Counted from the stretch's first letter, positions 14,967 to 24,175 are shown. The stretch: DNA of 64,000 nucleotides from Pseudomonas sputi (GCF_021603585.1 NZ_BQHI01000017.1:1-64000), one strand, 5' to 3'. The notes: generated by a model from the letters alone, not told the origin. Numbers and translations are program-made.

Positions 14967-16343
14967 TCAGACGGTATGCAGATACCAGTTGTACTCAAGG
15001 TCAGAGATCGAGTTTTCGAACTCGGCCAGCTCGCTTTCCTTGCACGCGACGAACACGTCGATGTACATCGGATCGATGTAGCGGGCCATGACTTCGCTGT
15101 CGTCCAGCTCGCGCAGAGCGTCGCGCAGGTTGTTCGGCAGGCTCTGTTCGTTCTGCTCGTAGCTGTTGCCTTCGACCGGGGCACCCGGTTCGATTTCGTT
15201 GGTCAGGCCGTGGTGAATACCGGCCAGCACGGAAGCCATCAGCAGGTACGGGTTGGCATCGGCACCGGCAACACGGTGCTCGATGCGCACGGCATCCGGC
15301 GAACCGGTCGGCACGCGGACGGCCACGGTGCGGTTGTCGATGCCCCAGCTCGGCGAGTTCGGCACGTAGAACTGTGCGCCAAAGCGGCGGTACGAGTTGA
15401 CGTTCGGGCACAGGAAAGCCATTTGCGCAGGCAGGGTCTCCAGCACACCGCCGATCGCGTGGCGCAGCGCGGCGTTCTGCTCGGGATCCTCGCTGGCGAA
15501 GATGTTGTTGCCTTCCTTGTCCAGAATCGAAATGTGTACGTGCAGACCGTTGCCCGCCTGACCCGGATACGGCTTGGCCATGAAGGTGGTGTCCATTTCG
15601 TGGTCATAGGCGATGTTCTTCACCAGACGCTTGAGCAGGACCGCGTAGTCGCACGCCTTGATCGGGTCGGACACGTGGTGCAGGTTGACTTCGAACTGCG
15701 CCGGGGCGCTTTCCTTGACGATGGCGTCGGCCGGAATGCCCTGCTCTTTCGCGCCTTCGAGGATGTCTTGCAGGCAATCGACGTACTCGTCGAGGTCGTC
15801 GATCAGGTAGACCTGGGTCGACACCGGGCGCTTGCCCGACACCGGCGAACGCGGCGATTGCGGACGGCCGTTCACGTTGTCCTGGTCGATCAGGTAGAAC
15901 TCGAGTTCGAACGCGGCGCAGATGGTCAGGCCCAGCGCGTCGAACTTGCGCACCACGTTGGCCAACACTTCACGCGGGTCGGCGAAGAACGGCTCGCCTT
16001 CCAGTTCGTGCATGGTCATCAGCAGTTGTGCGGTCGGGCGCTTCTGCCAGGGCTCGATGCTCAGGGTGCCAGGAATCGGGTAGCAGATGCGGTCGGCGTC
16101 GCCGATGTCCAGGCCCAGGCCGGTGCTTTCCACCGTGGAGCCATTAATGTCGAGGGCGAAGAGCGAGGCCGGCAAGTTGATGCCTTTCTCGTAAACCTTG
16201 TGAAGACTGGTGCGCTCGATGCGCTTGCCGCGCACCACACCGTTCATGTCTGCAATCAGAAGGTCGACGTACAAAACCTCAGGATGTTTCTTAAGGAATG
16301 CGTTTGCTTCGTTGAGTTGAACGGCACGCAGAGGGACCGACAT
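14967..16343 (-). CDS. puuA: gamma-glutamylputrescine synthetase (glutamine synthetase family)
   Basis: 458 residues, glutamine-synthetase fold. The N-terminal beta-grasp domain contains 'VDLLIADMNGVVRGKRIER'. Catalytic-domain signatures are 'CAAFELEFYL' (metal-binding Glu), 'ESAPAQFEVNLHH', 'AGNGLHVHISI' and 'RIEHRVAGADANPYL'. It ligates glutamate to putrescine with ATP, the first step of putrescine use. This subfamily differs from GlnA by the lack of the adenylylation loop and by shorter length. Divergent from puuD across 282 bases, so both are probably under common PuuR control. Confidence 0.88.
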   Translation of the reverse strand: MSVPLRAVQLNEANAFLKKHPEVLYVDLLIADMNGVVRGKRIERTSLHKVYEKGINLPASLFALDINGSTVESTGLGLDIGDADRICYPIPGTLSIEPWQKRPTAQLLMTMHELEGEPFFADPREVLANVVRKFDALGLTICAAFELEFYLIDQDNVNGRPQSPRSPVSGKRPVSTQVYLIDDLDEYVDCLQDILEGAKEQGIPADAIVKESAPAQFEVNLHHVSDPIKACDYAVLLKRLVKNIAYDHEMDTTFMAKPYPGQAGNGLHVHISILDKEGNNIFASEDPEQNAALRHAIGGVLETLPAQMAFLCPNVNSYRRFGAQFYVPNSPSWGIDNRTVAVRVPTGSPDAVRIEHRVAGADANPYLLMASVLAGIHHGLTNEIEPGAPVEGNSYEQNEQSLPNNLRDALRELDDSEVMARYIDPMYIDVFVACKESELAEFENSISDLEYNWYLHTV

Positions 16344-16625
16344 GATGCACCTATTTAGCTGTTAATTATTATGTTCACTGCTGTTTCGCGGAGCCAGTCA
16401 ACCCGAACGGCAAAGTGAAGTCAATAGCGAACACAGGGCCGCTCAGCGTTTATTTTTCGGGCTTTTTTTAACACTCGCGTGCCAATTCAGGCGCCAGAGC
16501 GCCGGTCTTGATGAAGATTTGATGAACGGCGTTTAGAATTTTTTACATGGGAGTTGTTAATTAAAATCAACGAGGCTAAGCTCCGGAAAAGCTCGTTCAA
16601 GTGTCAAACTTCGAGGTGAATAAAA
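16344..16625. promoter_or_regulatory. divergent puuA / puuD control region
   Basis: A 282-base A+T-rich region between divergent polyamine genes. It contains GTTAATTATTATGTTCACTG near the puuA side and GGGAGTTGTTAATTAAAATC near the puuD side. A TGTTCA half-site recalls the reported E. coli PuuR box (AAAATATAATGAACA), but only 10 of 15 positions agree, so assignment is tentative. No gene is supported inside it. Confidence 0.45.
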
Positions 16626-17387
16626 ATGGCATTCAAGCCATTGATCGGCGTTACTGCGTGCGTCAAACAGATTGGCCTGCACCCCTATCACATCAGCGGT
16701 GACAAATACGTTCGCGCTGTCAGCGTTGCGGCGCTGGGGTTGCCCGTCGTCATTCCTTCCCTTGGCAAACTGACTGAAATCGAAGACCTGCTGGGTCAGC
16801 TCGACGGTCTGTTGCTGACCGGCTCGCCGTCCAACGTGGAACCCTTCCACTATCAGGGCCCGGACAGCGCCCCCGGCACGGATCACGATCCGGCGCGGGA
16901 CGCCACTACCCTTCCTCTATTGCGTGCAGCCATCGCGGCGGGCGTTCCGGTACTCGGCATCTGCCGCGGTTTCCAGGAAATGAACGTGGCGTTCGGCGGC
17001 AGCCTGCACCAGAAAGTGCATGAGCTGCCGGGCATGCTCGATCACCGCGAAGCCGACAGCCCGGACGTCGCCGTGCAATACGCCCCGGCCCACGCCGTGA
17101 AGGTATTGCCGGGCGGCGTGTTCGAAACCCTGGAGCTGCCGGGTGAATTCCAGGTCAACTCGATTCACAGTCAGGGCATCGACCGCCTCGCTCCCGGCCT
17201 GCGCGCCGAGGCCGTAGCGCCGGACGGCCTGATCGAGGCGGTCTCGGTGGAGCACAGCCCGACCTTCGCCCTCGGCGTGCAATGGCACCCGGAATGGCAG
17301 GTGCTGGACAACCCGAACTACCTGCGGATTTTCCAGGCGTTCGGCGAGGCCTGCCGCCAGCGTGCGGCGCGACGCAACCAGCGCTGA
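16626..17387 (+). CDS. puuD: gamma-glutamyl-GABA hydrolase (class I amidotransferase fold)
   Basis: 253 residues. Class I glutamine-amidotransferase-like: the nucleophile Cys in 'PVLGICRGFQEMNVAFGG', the catalytic His/Glu in 'GVQWHPEWQ', and 'LTGSPSNVEP' near the N-terminus. It releases GABA and glutamate from gamma-glutamyl-GABA, the last step of the pathway; the Pseudomonas homologue is usually called SpuA. Good ribosome site (GAGGTGAATAAAA). The transporter genes follow in the same orientation after a gap of 219 bases. Confidence 0.88.
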   Translation: MAFKPLIGVTACVKQIGLHPYHISGDKYVRAVSVAALGLPVVIPSLGKLTEIEDLLGQLDGLLLTGSPSNVEPFHYQGPDSAPGTDHDPARDATTLPLLRAAIAAGVPVLGICRGFQEMNVAFGGSLHQKVHELPGMLDHREADSPDVAVQYAPAHAVKVLPGGVFETLELPGEFQVNSIHSQGIDRLAPGLRAEAVAPDGLIEAVSVEHSPTFALGVQWHPEWQVLDNPNYLRIFQAFGEACRQRAARRNQR

Positions 17388-17606
17388 CGCTACCCAACGA
17401 TTGCAAAACCATTTACTGCCCCCGCGGGGTCGGCGGTTGCTCGTTTGCGCATCCGTCATCCGCGATCAGCAACACACCGCGAAAACAAAAAGCACCACCC
17501 GGCAGCCAGGACGGCGGCGCCGAACAACCCGCACGGTGCGGGTCTGCAATCCACTCTTAAGCCTGGCCGCGTTGGCCCGGCGACTGAAACCTGTTGGGAG
17601 TTTCAC

Positions 17607-18749
17607 ATGGCAAACGCCTCCAGCACTTACAGGAAGGCTCTTGAAGGTCATCAGCAACCGAAAAAGGTTCTGGTGAAGGTCGATCGAGTCACCAAGAAGT
17701 TCGACGAAACCACTGCGGTGGACGATGTGTCCCTGGAGATCCACCAGGGCGAAATCTTCGCCCTGCTCGGTGGCTCCGGCTCGGGCAAATCGACCCTGCT
17801 ACGCATGCTCGCCGGTTTCGAACGGCCGACTGAAGGACGCATTCTGCTCGACGGTGTCGATATCACCGACATGCCGCCATACGAGCGGCCGATCAACATG
17901 ATGTTCCAGTCCTACGCCCTGTTCCCGCACATGACTGTCGCGCAGAACATCGCCTTCGGCCTCAAGCAGGACCGTTTGCCGGCCAGCGAAATCGACGCCC
18001 GCGTCGAAGAAATGCTGCGCCTCGTCCACATGACCCAATACGCCAAGCGCCGCCCGCATCAACTCTCCGGCGGTCAGCGTCAGCGCGTGGCTCTCGCCCG
18101 CTCGCTGGCCAAGCGGCCGAAGCTGTTGCTGCTCGACGAACCGATGGGCGCACTGGATAAAAAGCTGCGTTCGCAAATGCAGCTGGAACTGGTGGAAATC
18201 ATTGAGCGCGTCGGTGTGACCTGCGTGATGGTGACCCACGACCAGGAAGAGGCCATGACCATGGCCGAGCGCATCGCGATCATGCACCTGGGCTGGATCG
18301 CCCAGATCGGCAGCCCGGTCGACATCTATGAAGCGCCGGTCAGCCGCATGGTCTGCGAATTCATCGGCAACGTGAACGCCTTCGACGGCACCGTGGTCGA
18401 GGACCTTGAAGGTCACGCAATCATTCACAGCCCGGACTTGCAGCAAAAGATCTACGTCGGTCATGGCGTCAGCACTTCGGTGCAGGACAAGTCGATCACC
18501 TACGCGATCCGCCCGGAAAAAATGCTGGTCAGCACGATCAAGCCCGAGACTCGCTACAACTGGTCCGAAGGCAAGGTGCATGACATCGCCTACCTCGGCG
18601 GTCACTCGGTGTTCTACGTCGAGTTGCCGAGCGGCAAGATCGTCCAGTCGTTCATGGCCAACGCCGAACGCCGTGGCGCGCGGCCGACCTGGGACGACAA
18701 GGTCTACGTCTGGTGGGAAGACGACAGCGGCGTGGTACTGCGCTCATGA
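17607..18749 (+). CDS. potG: putrescine/spermidine ABC transporter ATPase
   Basis: 380 residues. Walker A 'LLGGSGSGKST' (about 54-63), Q-loop 'MMFQSYALFPHMTV', signature 'QLSGGQRQRVALARSLA', Walker B 'LLLLDEPMGALD' and H-loop 'CVMVTHDQEEAMTMA' are all present, followed by a TOBE-type regulatory domain. Matches PotG/SpuF in length. GGGAG precedes the ATG at 17607, which was chosen over an upstream frame start at 17445 because the extra 54 residues are low-complexity and unrelated to the family. The stop overlaps the potH start (ATGA). Confidence 0.88.
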   Translation: MANASSTYRKALEGHQQPKKVLVKVDRVTKKFDETTAVDDVSLEIHQGEIFALLGGSGSGKSTLLRMLAGFERPTEGRILLDGVDITDMPPYERPINMMFQSYALFPHMTVAQNIAFGLKQDRLPASEIDARVEEMLRLVHMTQYAKRRPHQLSGGQRQRVALARSLAKRPKLLLLDEPMGALDKKLRSQMQLELVEIIERVGVTCVMVTHDQEEAMTMAERIAIMHLGWIAQIGSPVDIYEAPVSRMVCEFIGNVNAFDGTVVEDLEGHAIIHSPDLQQKIYVGHGVSTSVQDKSITYAIRPEKMLVSTIKPETRYNWSEGKVHDIAYLGGHSVFYVELPSGKIVQSFMANAERRGARPTWDDKVYVWWEDDSGVVLRS

Positions 18750-19660
18750 GAACCTTCAATCAGCAATTCCTGCGCCTGGTGCCCAGCGGGCGAAAGTTCG
18801 TCATCGGCATTCCATTCATCTGGCTGTTCCTGTTCTTCATGCTGCCGTTCTTCCTGGTGATGAAGATCAGCTTCTCGGAAGCCGCGCTGTCGATCCCGCC
18901 GTACTCGGAGATCTACACCTACGCCGAACAGAAATTCCAGCTGCTGCTGAACATCGGCAACTACACCCTGCTCGGCGAAGACGAGCTGTACCTGTCGGCC
19001 TACCTCGGTTCGCTGAAGGTCGCAGCGCTGAGCACGATGATGTGCCTGGTGATCGGCTTCCCGATGGCCTACGCGATCACCAAAGCGAGCAAGGAAACGC
19101 AAAACGTCCTGCTGCTGTTGATCATGATGCCGACCTGGACCGCGATCCTGATCCGCGTTTATGCGTGGATGGGCATCCTCAGCAACAACGGTCTGCTCAA
19201 CGCGTTCCTGATGTGGACCGGGCTCACCGATCACCCGATCGAGATCCTCAACACCAACACCGCCGTCTATATAGGTGTCGTGTATGCCTATCTCCCGTTC
19301 ATGGTGCTGCCGCTCTACGCCAACCTGGTGAAGCACGACGCCAGTCTGCTGGAAGCCGCGCAGGATCTGGGTTCGAGCAACTTCAACAACTTCTGGAAAA
19401 TCACCGTGCCGCTGGCCAAGAACGGGATCATCGCCGGCTGCATGCTGGTGTTCATTCCGGTGGTGGGCGAGTTCGTGATCCCGGAACTGCTGGGCGGCCC
19501 GGAGACCCTGATGATCGGTCGCGTGCTGTGGCAAGAGTTCTTCAATAACCGCGACTGGCCGGTGGCGTCTGCCCTGGCGGTGGTGATGCTGTTGATCCTG
19601 ATTGTGCCGATCCTGCTGTTCAACCGCAGCCAGGCCAAAGAGATGGAGGGACGGGGATGA
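18746..19660 (+). CDS. potH: polyamine ABC transporter permease, PotH/SpuG type
   Basis: 304 residues with about six membrane helices and the EAA loop 'EAAQDLGSSNFNNFWKITVP' that contacts the ATPase. The ATG at 18746 overlaps the potG stop (ATGA), so translation is likely coupled. It forms the permease heterodimer with PotI. The large periplasmic loop after the first helix ('FSEAALSIPPYSEIYTYAEQ') is typical of PotH homologues. Confidence 0.88.
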   Translation: MRTFNQQFLRLVPSGRKFVIGIPFIWLFLFFMLPFFLVMKISFSEAALSIPPYSEIYTYAEQKFQLLLNIGNYTLLGEDELYLSAYLGSLKVAALSTMMCLVIGFPMAYAITKASKETQNVLLLLIMMPTWTAILIRVYAWMGILSNNGLLNAFLMWTGLTDHPIEILNTNTAVYIGVVYAYLPFMVLPLYANLVKHDASLLEAAQDLGSSNFNNFWKITVPLAKNGIIAGCMLVFIPVVGEFVIPELLGGPETLMIGRVLWQEFFNNRDWPVASALAVVMLLILIVPILLFNRSQAKEMEGRG

Positions 19661-20541
19661 AACGCTTCGGATTTTCAAAGTTCATGCTGATCTTCGGCCT
19701 GATGTTCATCTATCTGCCGATGCTGATCCTGGTGATCTACTCGTTCAACGCCTCCAAACTGGTGACGGTCTGGGGTGGCTGGTCGGTGAAGTGGTACGTC
19801 GGCCTCCTCGACAACACCCAACTGATGGGCTCGGTGGTGCGTTCGCTGGAAATCGCCTGCTACACCGCGATTGCCGCGGTGGCGCTGGGGACGCTGGCAG
19901 CCTTCGTGCTGACCCGTGTGACGCGCTTCAAGGGTCGCACGCTGTTCGGTGGTCTGGTGACCGCGCCGCTGGTAATGCCTGAGGTGATTACCGGCCTGTC
20001 GCTGTTGCTGCTGTTCGTGGCGATGGCGCAACTGATCGGCTGGCCGCAAGAGCGTGGCATCGTCACGATCTGGATCGCCCATACCACGTTTTGTGCCGCT
20101 TATGTGGCGGTGGTCGTCTCCGCCCGCTTGCGCGAACTGGATCTGTCGATCGAAGAAGCGGCGATGGATCTGGGCGCAAAACCGTTCAAGGTGTTTTTCC
20201 TGATCACCATCCCGATGATCGCGCCGTCGTTGGCGGCGGGCGGCATGATGTCGTTCGCGCTGTCGCTGGATGACCTGGTGCTGGCGAGTTTCGTGTCCGG
20301 GCCGGGCTCCACCACCCTGCCGATGGAAGTGTTCTCGGCGGTGCGTCTGGGCGTTAAGCCCGAGATCAACGCCGTGGCCAGCCTGATTCTGCTGGCGGTG
20401 TCGCTGGTGACCTTCCTGGTCTGGTACTTCGGCCGCAAGGCAGAAGCCAACCGCAAGCGGGCGATTCAGGAAGCGATGGATCAGACCGCCAACGAATCGT
20501 GGCAGCAACCGCGACCTCAACGAGCGGCAGCGACGGCCTAG
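19657..20541 (+). CDS. potI: polyamine ABC transporter permease, PotI/SpuH type
   Basis: 294 residues, six membrane helices, EAA loop 'EEAAMDLGAKPFKVFFLITI'. 'YSFNASKLVTVWGGWSVKWY' after the first helix is characteristic of PotI. The start overlaps the potH stop by ATGA. The C-terminal 30 residues are hydrophilic and Gln/Arg-rich and their coding sequence forms part of a terminator hairpin (20530-20555). Confidence 0.88.
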   Translation: MKRFGFSKFMLIFGLMFIYLPMLILVIYSFNASKLVTVWGGWSVKWYVGLLDNTQLMGSVVRSLEIACYTAIAAVALGTLAAFVLTRVTRFKGRTLFGGLVTAPLVMPEVITGLSLLLLFVAMAQLIGWPQERGIVTIWIAHTTFCAAYVAVVVSARLRELDLSIEEAAMDLGAKPFKVFFLITIPMIAPSLAAGGMMSFALSLDDLVLASFVSGPGSTTLPMEVFSAVRLGVKPEINAVASLILLAVSLVTFLVWYFGRKAEANRKRAIQEAMDQTANESWQQPRPQRAAATA

Positions 20542-20555
20542 GGCCGTCGCGTTTT
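20530..20555 (+). terminator. terminator-like hairpin spanning the potI stop codon
   Basis: GCGACGGCC and GGCCGTCGC flank the TAG stop and are followed by GTTTT. A partial terminator here would lower transcription into, or stabilise the ends of, messages next to the binding-protein gene potF. Confidence 0.6.
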
Positions 20556-20610
20556 ACGGCTTTGCGCTTTGGCTTAAACGCTTTTGAATAAAAAGAATGG
20601 AGTTTCACCG

Positions 20611-21708
20611 ATGAAAATGTTTGGCAGGACTCTGCTGACACTGTCCTTATTGGGCGCAATCGCCACAGGCGCCCAGGCCAACGACAAGGTGCTGCGTGTT
20701 TACAACTGGTCGGATTACATCGGCCCGGACACCGTCAAGAAGTTCGAGGACGAGACCGGCATCCGCGTGACCTACGATGTGTTCGACAGCAATGAAACCC
20801 TCGAGGCACGTTTGCTCGCGGGTAAATCCGGCTACGACATCGTGGTGCCGTCCAACAGCTTCCTGGCCAAGCAGATCAAGGCCGGGGTCTATCAGACCCT
20901 GGACAAATCGAAGCTGCCGAACTGGAAGAATCTCAACCCGGTGCTGCTGAAAAACGCCTCCGCCAGTGATCCGGACAACGCCCACGCGTTCCCGTACATG
21001 TGGGGCTCGATCGGCATCGGCTTCAACCCGGACAAGGTCAAGGAAGTCCTCGGCAAGAACGCGCCGACCAACTCCTGGGATCTGCTGTTCAAACCGGAGA
21101 GCGCCGAGAAGCTCAAGGCCTGCGGCATCAGCTTCCTCGACTCGCCGACCGAAATGCTCCCGGCCGCCCTGCACTACCTGGGCTATCCGGTGAACGACAA
21201 GGACGTGAAGCACATCGCCGAAGCCGAAGCGCTGTTCATGAAGATCCGGCCGTCGGTGGCGTACTTCCATTCGTCCAAGTACATCTCCGATCTGGCCAAC
21301 GGCAACATTTGCGTGGCCGTAGGCTATTCGGGTGACGTGTTGCAGGCCAAGGCCCGCGCGGTGGAATCGGGCAACAAGGTCGAGATCGACTACAGCATTC
21401 CCAAGGAAGGTGCCGGCAGTTTCTACGACATGGTCGCCATCCCGCGCGATGCCGCCAACGTCGAGAACGCCTATCTGTTCATGAACTTCCTGATGCGCCC
21501 GGACATCATCGCCGAAGTCACCAACAGCATCGGCTACAGCAACGCCAACGAAGCGGCGACGCCGCTGGTGGACGAAGCGATCCGCAACGACCCGGGCTCG
21601 TACCCGCCGCAAGCGGTGATGGCCACGCTGTATGCGGTGCCGGATCAACCGATTGCCACGCAACGGATCATGACCCGGGGCTGGACCCGCGTAAAACTCG
21701 GCAAATAA
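20611..21708 (+). CDS. potF: periplasmic polyamine-binding protein
   Basis: 365 residues. Signal peptide [20 protein letters not shown] with cleavage after 'AQA'. The mature protein begins '[20 protein letters not shown]', the hallmark of PotD/PotF/SpuD/SpuE binding proteins, with '[18 protein letters not shown]' and '[17 protein letters not shown]' from the ligand cleft. Whether it prefers putrescine or spermidine cannot be read reliably; the catabolic neighbours favour putrescine. GGAGTTTCACCG precedes the ATG. Unusually for Pseudomonas spu clusters, it lies after, not before, the permeases and no second binding protein is present. Confidence 0.87.
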   Translation: MKMFGRTLLTLSLLGAIATGAQANDKVLRVYNWSDYIGPDTVKKFEDETGIRVTYDVFDSNETLEARLLAGKSGYDIVVPSNSFLAKQIKAGVYQTLDKSKLPNWKNLNPVLLKNASASDPDNAHAFPYMWGSIGIGFNPDKVKEVLGKNAPTNSWDLLFKPESAEKLKACGISFLDSPTEMLPAALHYLGYPVNDKDVKHIAEAEALFMKIRPSVAYFHSSKYISDLANGNICVAVGYSGDVLQAKARAVESGNKVEIDYSIPKEGAGSFYDMVAIPRDAANVENAYLFMNFLMRPDIIAEVTNSIGYSNANEAATPLVDEAIRNDPGSYPPQAVMATLYAVPDQPIATQRIMTRGWTRVKLGK

Positions 21709-21721
21709 TTGAAGCTCTGTG

Positions 21722-21762
21722 TGATCGTTCCCACGCGGACGCGTTCGACGTGGGAACGATCA
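21722..21762. repeat. REP-like inverted repeat after potF
   Basis: TGATCGTTCCCACG is followed 13 bases later by its exact reverse complement. This form is common downstream of Pseudomonas operons and may protect the potF message 3' end. Confidence 0.75.
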
Positions 21763-21852
21763 GAGTTACAAGTTTCCGTTCACGCAGCGCCTTACCACCG
21801 CTGCCCCCTGCTCTGAACGGCCTCACCTGGCTTCCTCGGTTCGGGTGAATTC

Positions 21853-21877
21853 AGGCGCCCTCGGGCGCCTTTTTTTG
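21853..21877 (+). terminator. rho-independent terminator
   Basis: AGGCGCC, loop CTCG, GGCGCCT, then seven T. It ends the pot operon and faces the convergent thpR gene ending at 21883. Confidence 0.85.
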
Positions 21878-21882
21878 TGGGC

Positions 21883-22422
21883 TCAGACCAGCGGCCATTC
21901 GGCCAGCGAGCGATAACGGCCCTTGTGGGATTCGAACAACGCAAAGCGTTCAGCGCGCAGGAAAAACTCTGGCGCAGTGGCGGATTCCGGTTCCGGCGCC
22001 CGATAGTCCCGGGCCAGCGTCAGGTGCGGACGATACTCGCGCGTCGCCTCTTCAAACCCGAACGGCAACATCGCCTGCTCCAGCGCATACACCAATCGCA
22101 GCAATGCCTGCGGTGCCTGCTCCGGCGCCAGCGACAACACCCCGGTACGCCGCCAGACCTGCAAGCGATCCAGCGAAATCCTCAGCGCCTCCCCCGGTGT
22201 TCGCACCTTCGCCGCCGCCTCGCAGACCTCGCCAATCTGCGCCAACGGCACCGCGCCGAGAAACAGCAGCGTCAGGTGAAAGTTGTCCGCCGGCACCGGT
22301 TTGCCGGTACGCAAACCCAATTCGCTGCGCCACTGGGCAATCGCCTTGCGCTGCGTCGGCGGGCAGTCCAGGGCGAAGAACAGCCGCTTGAACGGTTGAT
22401 CCCCGCGCGTTTCGTCCGTCAT
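21883..22422 (-). CDS. thpR: RNA 2',3'-cyclic phosphodiesterase (2'-5' RNA ligase family)
   Basis: 179 residues of the 2H phosphoesterase superfamily. Two HxT motifs are present: 'NFHLTLLFLG' (about residue 50) and 'YRPHLTLARDY' (about residue 137), which together form the active site. The family hydrolyses 2',3'-cyclic phosphate RNA ends and shows 2'-5' ligase activity in vitro. The ATG at 22422 is used because AAGGAG lies seven bases upstream; a GTG two codons earlier would overlap that site. Confidence 0.85.
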   Translation of the reverse strand: MTDETRGDQPFKRLFFALDCPPTQRKAIAQWRSELGLRTGKPVPADNFHLTLLFLGAVPLAQIGEVCEAAAKVRTPGEALRISLDRLQVWRRTGVLSLAPEQAPQALLRLVYALEQAMLPFGFEEATREYRPHLTLARDYRAPEPESATAPEFFLRAERFALFESHKGRYRSLAEWPLV

Positions 22423-22529
22423 GGCCACGCTCCTTCGTTCGTCGAGATCCCTGGATTCTACACGCCCATTTCTGGCGACTCTCGGTGTGGGGTTTATAGT
22501 TCAACGATTGCCATCAACCGGAGGACGTC

Positions 22530-22724
22530 ATGCGCGAGATCCTCAGCAAAGAACCCTGGTGGGCCCGGCCACCGAATCCCGGACAGGATGAGAGTGAACT
22601 GGAATGGGGCTGGCTGGTGCACTACAGCGAAGGAGAGCCGCGTTTCGAATTCGTGCGCGAGCGGCCGACGGACGAGCAGATCCGCAACCGCAAAGGCTGC
22701 CGGATCACCCCGTCGACGGAGTGA
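22530..22724 (+). CDS. small hypothetical protein, 64 aa
   Basis: Hydrophilic, rich in Glu, Arg and Trp ('EPWWARPPNPGQDESELEWG'), with no signal peptide. GGAGGACGTC directly before the ATG strongly supports translation. No family recognised. Its last codons form the left arm of a perfect 12-bp inverted repeat (22697-22732). Confidence 0.6.
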   Translation: MREILSKEPWWARPPNPGQDESELEWGWLVHYSEGEPRFEFVRERPTDEQIRNRKGCRITPSTE

Positions 22725-22732
22725 TCCGGCAG
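22697..22732. terminator. inverted repeat between convergent genes
   Basis: CTGCCGGATCAC, 12-base loop, then its reverse complement, spanning the stop codon of the 64-aa gene. It lacks a T run, so termination is possible but not certain. Confidence 0.5.
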
Positions 22733-22739
22733 CGCTGCA

Positions 22740-23093
22740 TCAAGGCTCGAGAATGTCTTTGAAGCCACCAAAGATCATCCGCTGCCCATCGAACGGCATC
22801 GGATTGACGTCCGGCTGCATGCGCGGGTCTTCCATCATTTTCGCCATGCCGGCGTCGCGGGTGGCCTTGTCTGGCCAAACCAGCCAACCGGCCGATACGG
22901 TTTCGCCTTCCTTGAGTTTCACGGCCATCGGGAATGAGGTGAGCTTGCCGTCCGGCACGTCATCGCCCCAGCCCTGAATCACCTCCAGCGCGCCATATTC
23001 CTTGAACAGCTTCGCGGCGATTTCGCAGTGTTTTTTGTACTGTTCGCGGTTGGCCTTCGGCACGGGCGCCACGAACACATCGATGTAAGCCAT
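22740..23093 (-). CDS. DUF1428 family protein
   Basis: 117 residues beginning MAYIDVFVAPVPKANREQYK. 'GALEVIQGWGDDVPDGKLTS' and 'DVNPMPFDGQRMIFGGFKDI' match the DUF1428 (YbaA-like) alpha/beta ferredoxin-like family of unknown function. The ATG at 23093 gives seven bases to the AAGGAG site. It begins two bases after the stop of the lipoprotein gene at 23096, so the pair is probably one operon. Confidence 0.82.
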   Translation of the reverse strand: MAYIDVFVAPVPKANREQYKKHCEIAAKLFKEYGALEVIQGWGDDVPDGKLTSFPMAVKLKEGETVSAGWLVWPDKATRDAGMAKMMEDPRMQPDVNPMPFDGQRMIFGGFKDILEP

Positions 23094-23095
23094 GG

Positions 23096-24175
23096 TCATT
23101 CTCCTTGCAGGGTGGGTTCGGTCTGCTGAGTAGTCGACTCGTGCGGCCGCCATTCGACACGGTTGACGCCCAACCCGACCGACGGCTCGTCCCGCCCACC
23201 CAGATTGCCCTCGACCTGCGCCGCCATGTGCAGGGTGCCGGCCATCACGCCGGTGGTCGGGTTTTGCAGCAGTTTCAGCCAGGCCTTGTCGAAGGTGTTG
23301 CCCAGGCTGCTGCGGATCAAGGCTTCGCTGTCGGGGCGATCGTTGGCCTGAATGATCGCGCGGATGCCCGCCACACCGACCGAAATCAGCGCCCCGGCCA
23401 GCTTGCCCGCCGCGGCCGCCACCGCGCTGGCGGCGCCACGCGGGGCCATCTCCGCCTCCATGCGCTGACTGGCGCGCCTGGCCACTGGCGCCATGGCCGT
23501 ATCGGTCGAGGCCACGCCTTTCGAGCCACCGTCGGAGTGGATCTTGTCAATCAGCGCGGCGTAGGCCGGTAGCGTGTTCAACGGTTCAGTGCTGACAATC
23601 TGGTAGAGCGACGCGTCCCGGGCTGGCGGCGGGCCGAGGGCAATGGCGGGGATTTTCTGCAACCGTCCGTTGAGTTGGGCGATAGGCACGCCGTGGCGCT
23701 GGGCGATGACCGGCATCTGCTGCGCCATCAGTTGCGCGTAGAACGCGGTGGACTGGCCGAGGATCGCATCCGGGTCGATTTCCACTGCAACCGGCGCCAG
23801 AACCTTCTCCTGATATTGCTCAAGCAGATACGTCGCCAGCCGCTTGGCCGAGGCGTCCTGCTCGCCCCCCGCGCTGATCGTGTACCAACTGACCTTCATC
23901 GACAGCCATTCCTGGGTCCAGTAGCTGCTGAACCACGGGATGAAATTCTCTTCGGTTTGCTGATAAACGCGAGTGCGCCAATGTTCCATTGAACCGCGGG
24001 CGAACACCTTGACCTGTTCGGTAGCTTGCTGCGAGGCGCTGATCAGCTCCCGGTCCACCTGGCGCCAGGTCGTGGCGGAAACAGGAACCGCGATCGGTGT
24101 CGGCGGGGCAGGAACCTGACTGGCGCACCCCGCCAACGCAAGAAGCGCGACGACAATCAACGAGCGCGGGCTCAC
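23096..24175 (-). CDS. putative lipoprotein, about 359 aa
   Basis: Starting at the GTG at 24175 gives MSPRSLIVVALLALAGC, a clear lipoprotein signal with Cys at residue 17. The longer frame to 24262 places the hydrophobic segment internally. The mature protein is helical with an Ala/Gly-rich stretch ('ASAVAAAAGKLAGALISVGV') that could insert in a membrane. 'EENFIPWFSSYWTQEWLSMK' near residue 80 is rich in aromatics. No family recognised. Translationally coupled with the DUF1428 gene downstream. Confidence 0.65.
   Translation of the reverse strand: MSPRSLIVVALLALAGCASQVPAPPTPIAVPVSATTWRQVDRELISASQQATEQVKVFARGSMEHWRTRVYQQTEENFIPWFSSYWTQEWLSMKVSWYTISAGGEQDASAKRLATYLLEQYQEKVLAPVAVEIDPDAILGQSTAFYAQLMAQQMPVIAQRHGVPIAQLNGRLQKIPAIALGPPPARDASLYQIVSTEPLNTLPAYAALIDKIHSDGGSKGVASTDTAMAPVARRASQRMEAEMAPRGAASAVAAAAGKLAGALISVGVAGIRAIIQANDRPDSEALIRSSLGNTFDKAWLKLLQNPTTGVMAGTLHMAAQVEGNLGGRDEPSVGLGVNRVEWRPHESTTQQTEPTLQGE

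Noticed and set aside
11807-16358. Long plus-strand open frames (524, 533 and 460 codons) opposite puuB, puuC and puuA
   Set aside because: They are mirror frames of recognised enzymes in high-G+C DNA, with Arg/His/Gln/Val-heavy composition, no ribosome sites and no domains.
16440-16500. Sigma-54-like TTGGCACG sequence on the minus strand in the puuA/puuD gap
   Set aside because: The -24-like GG is present but no GC occurs at the required -12 spacing.
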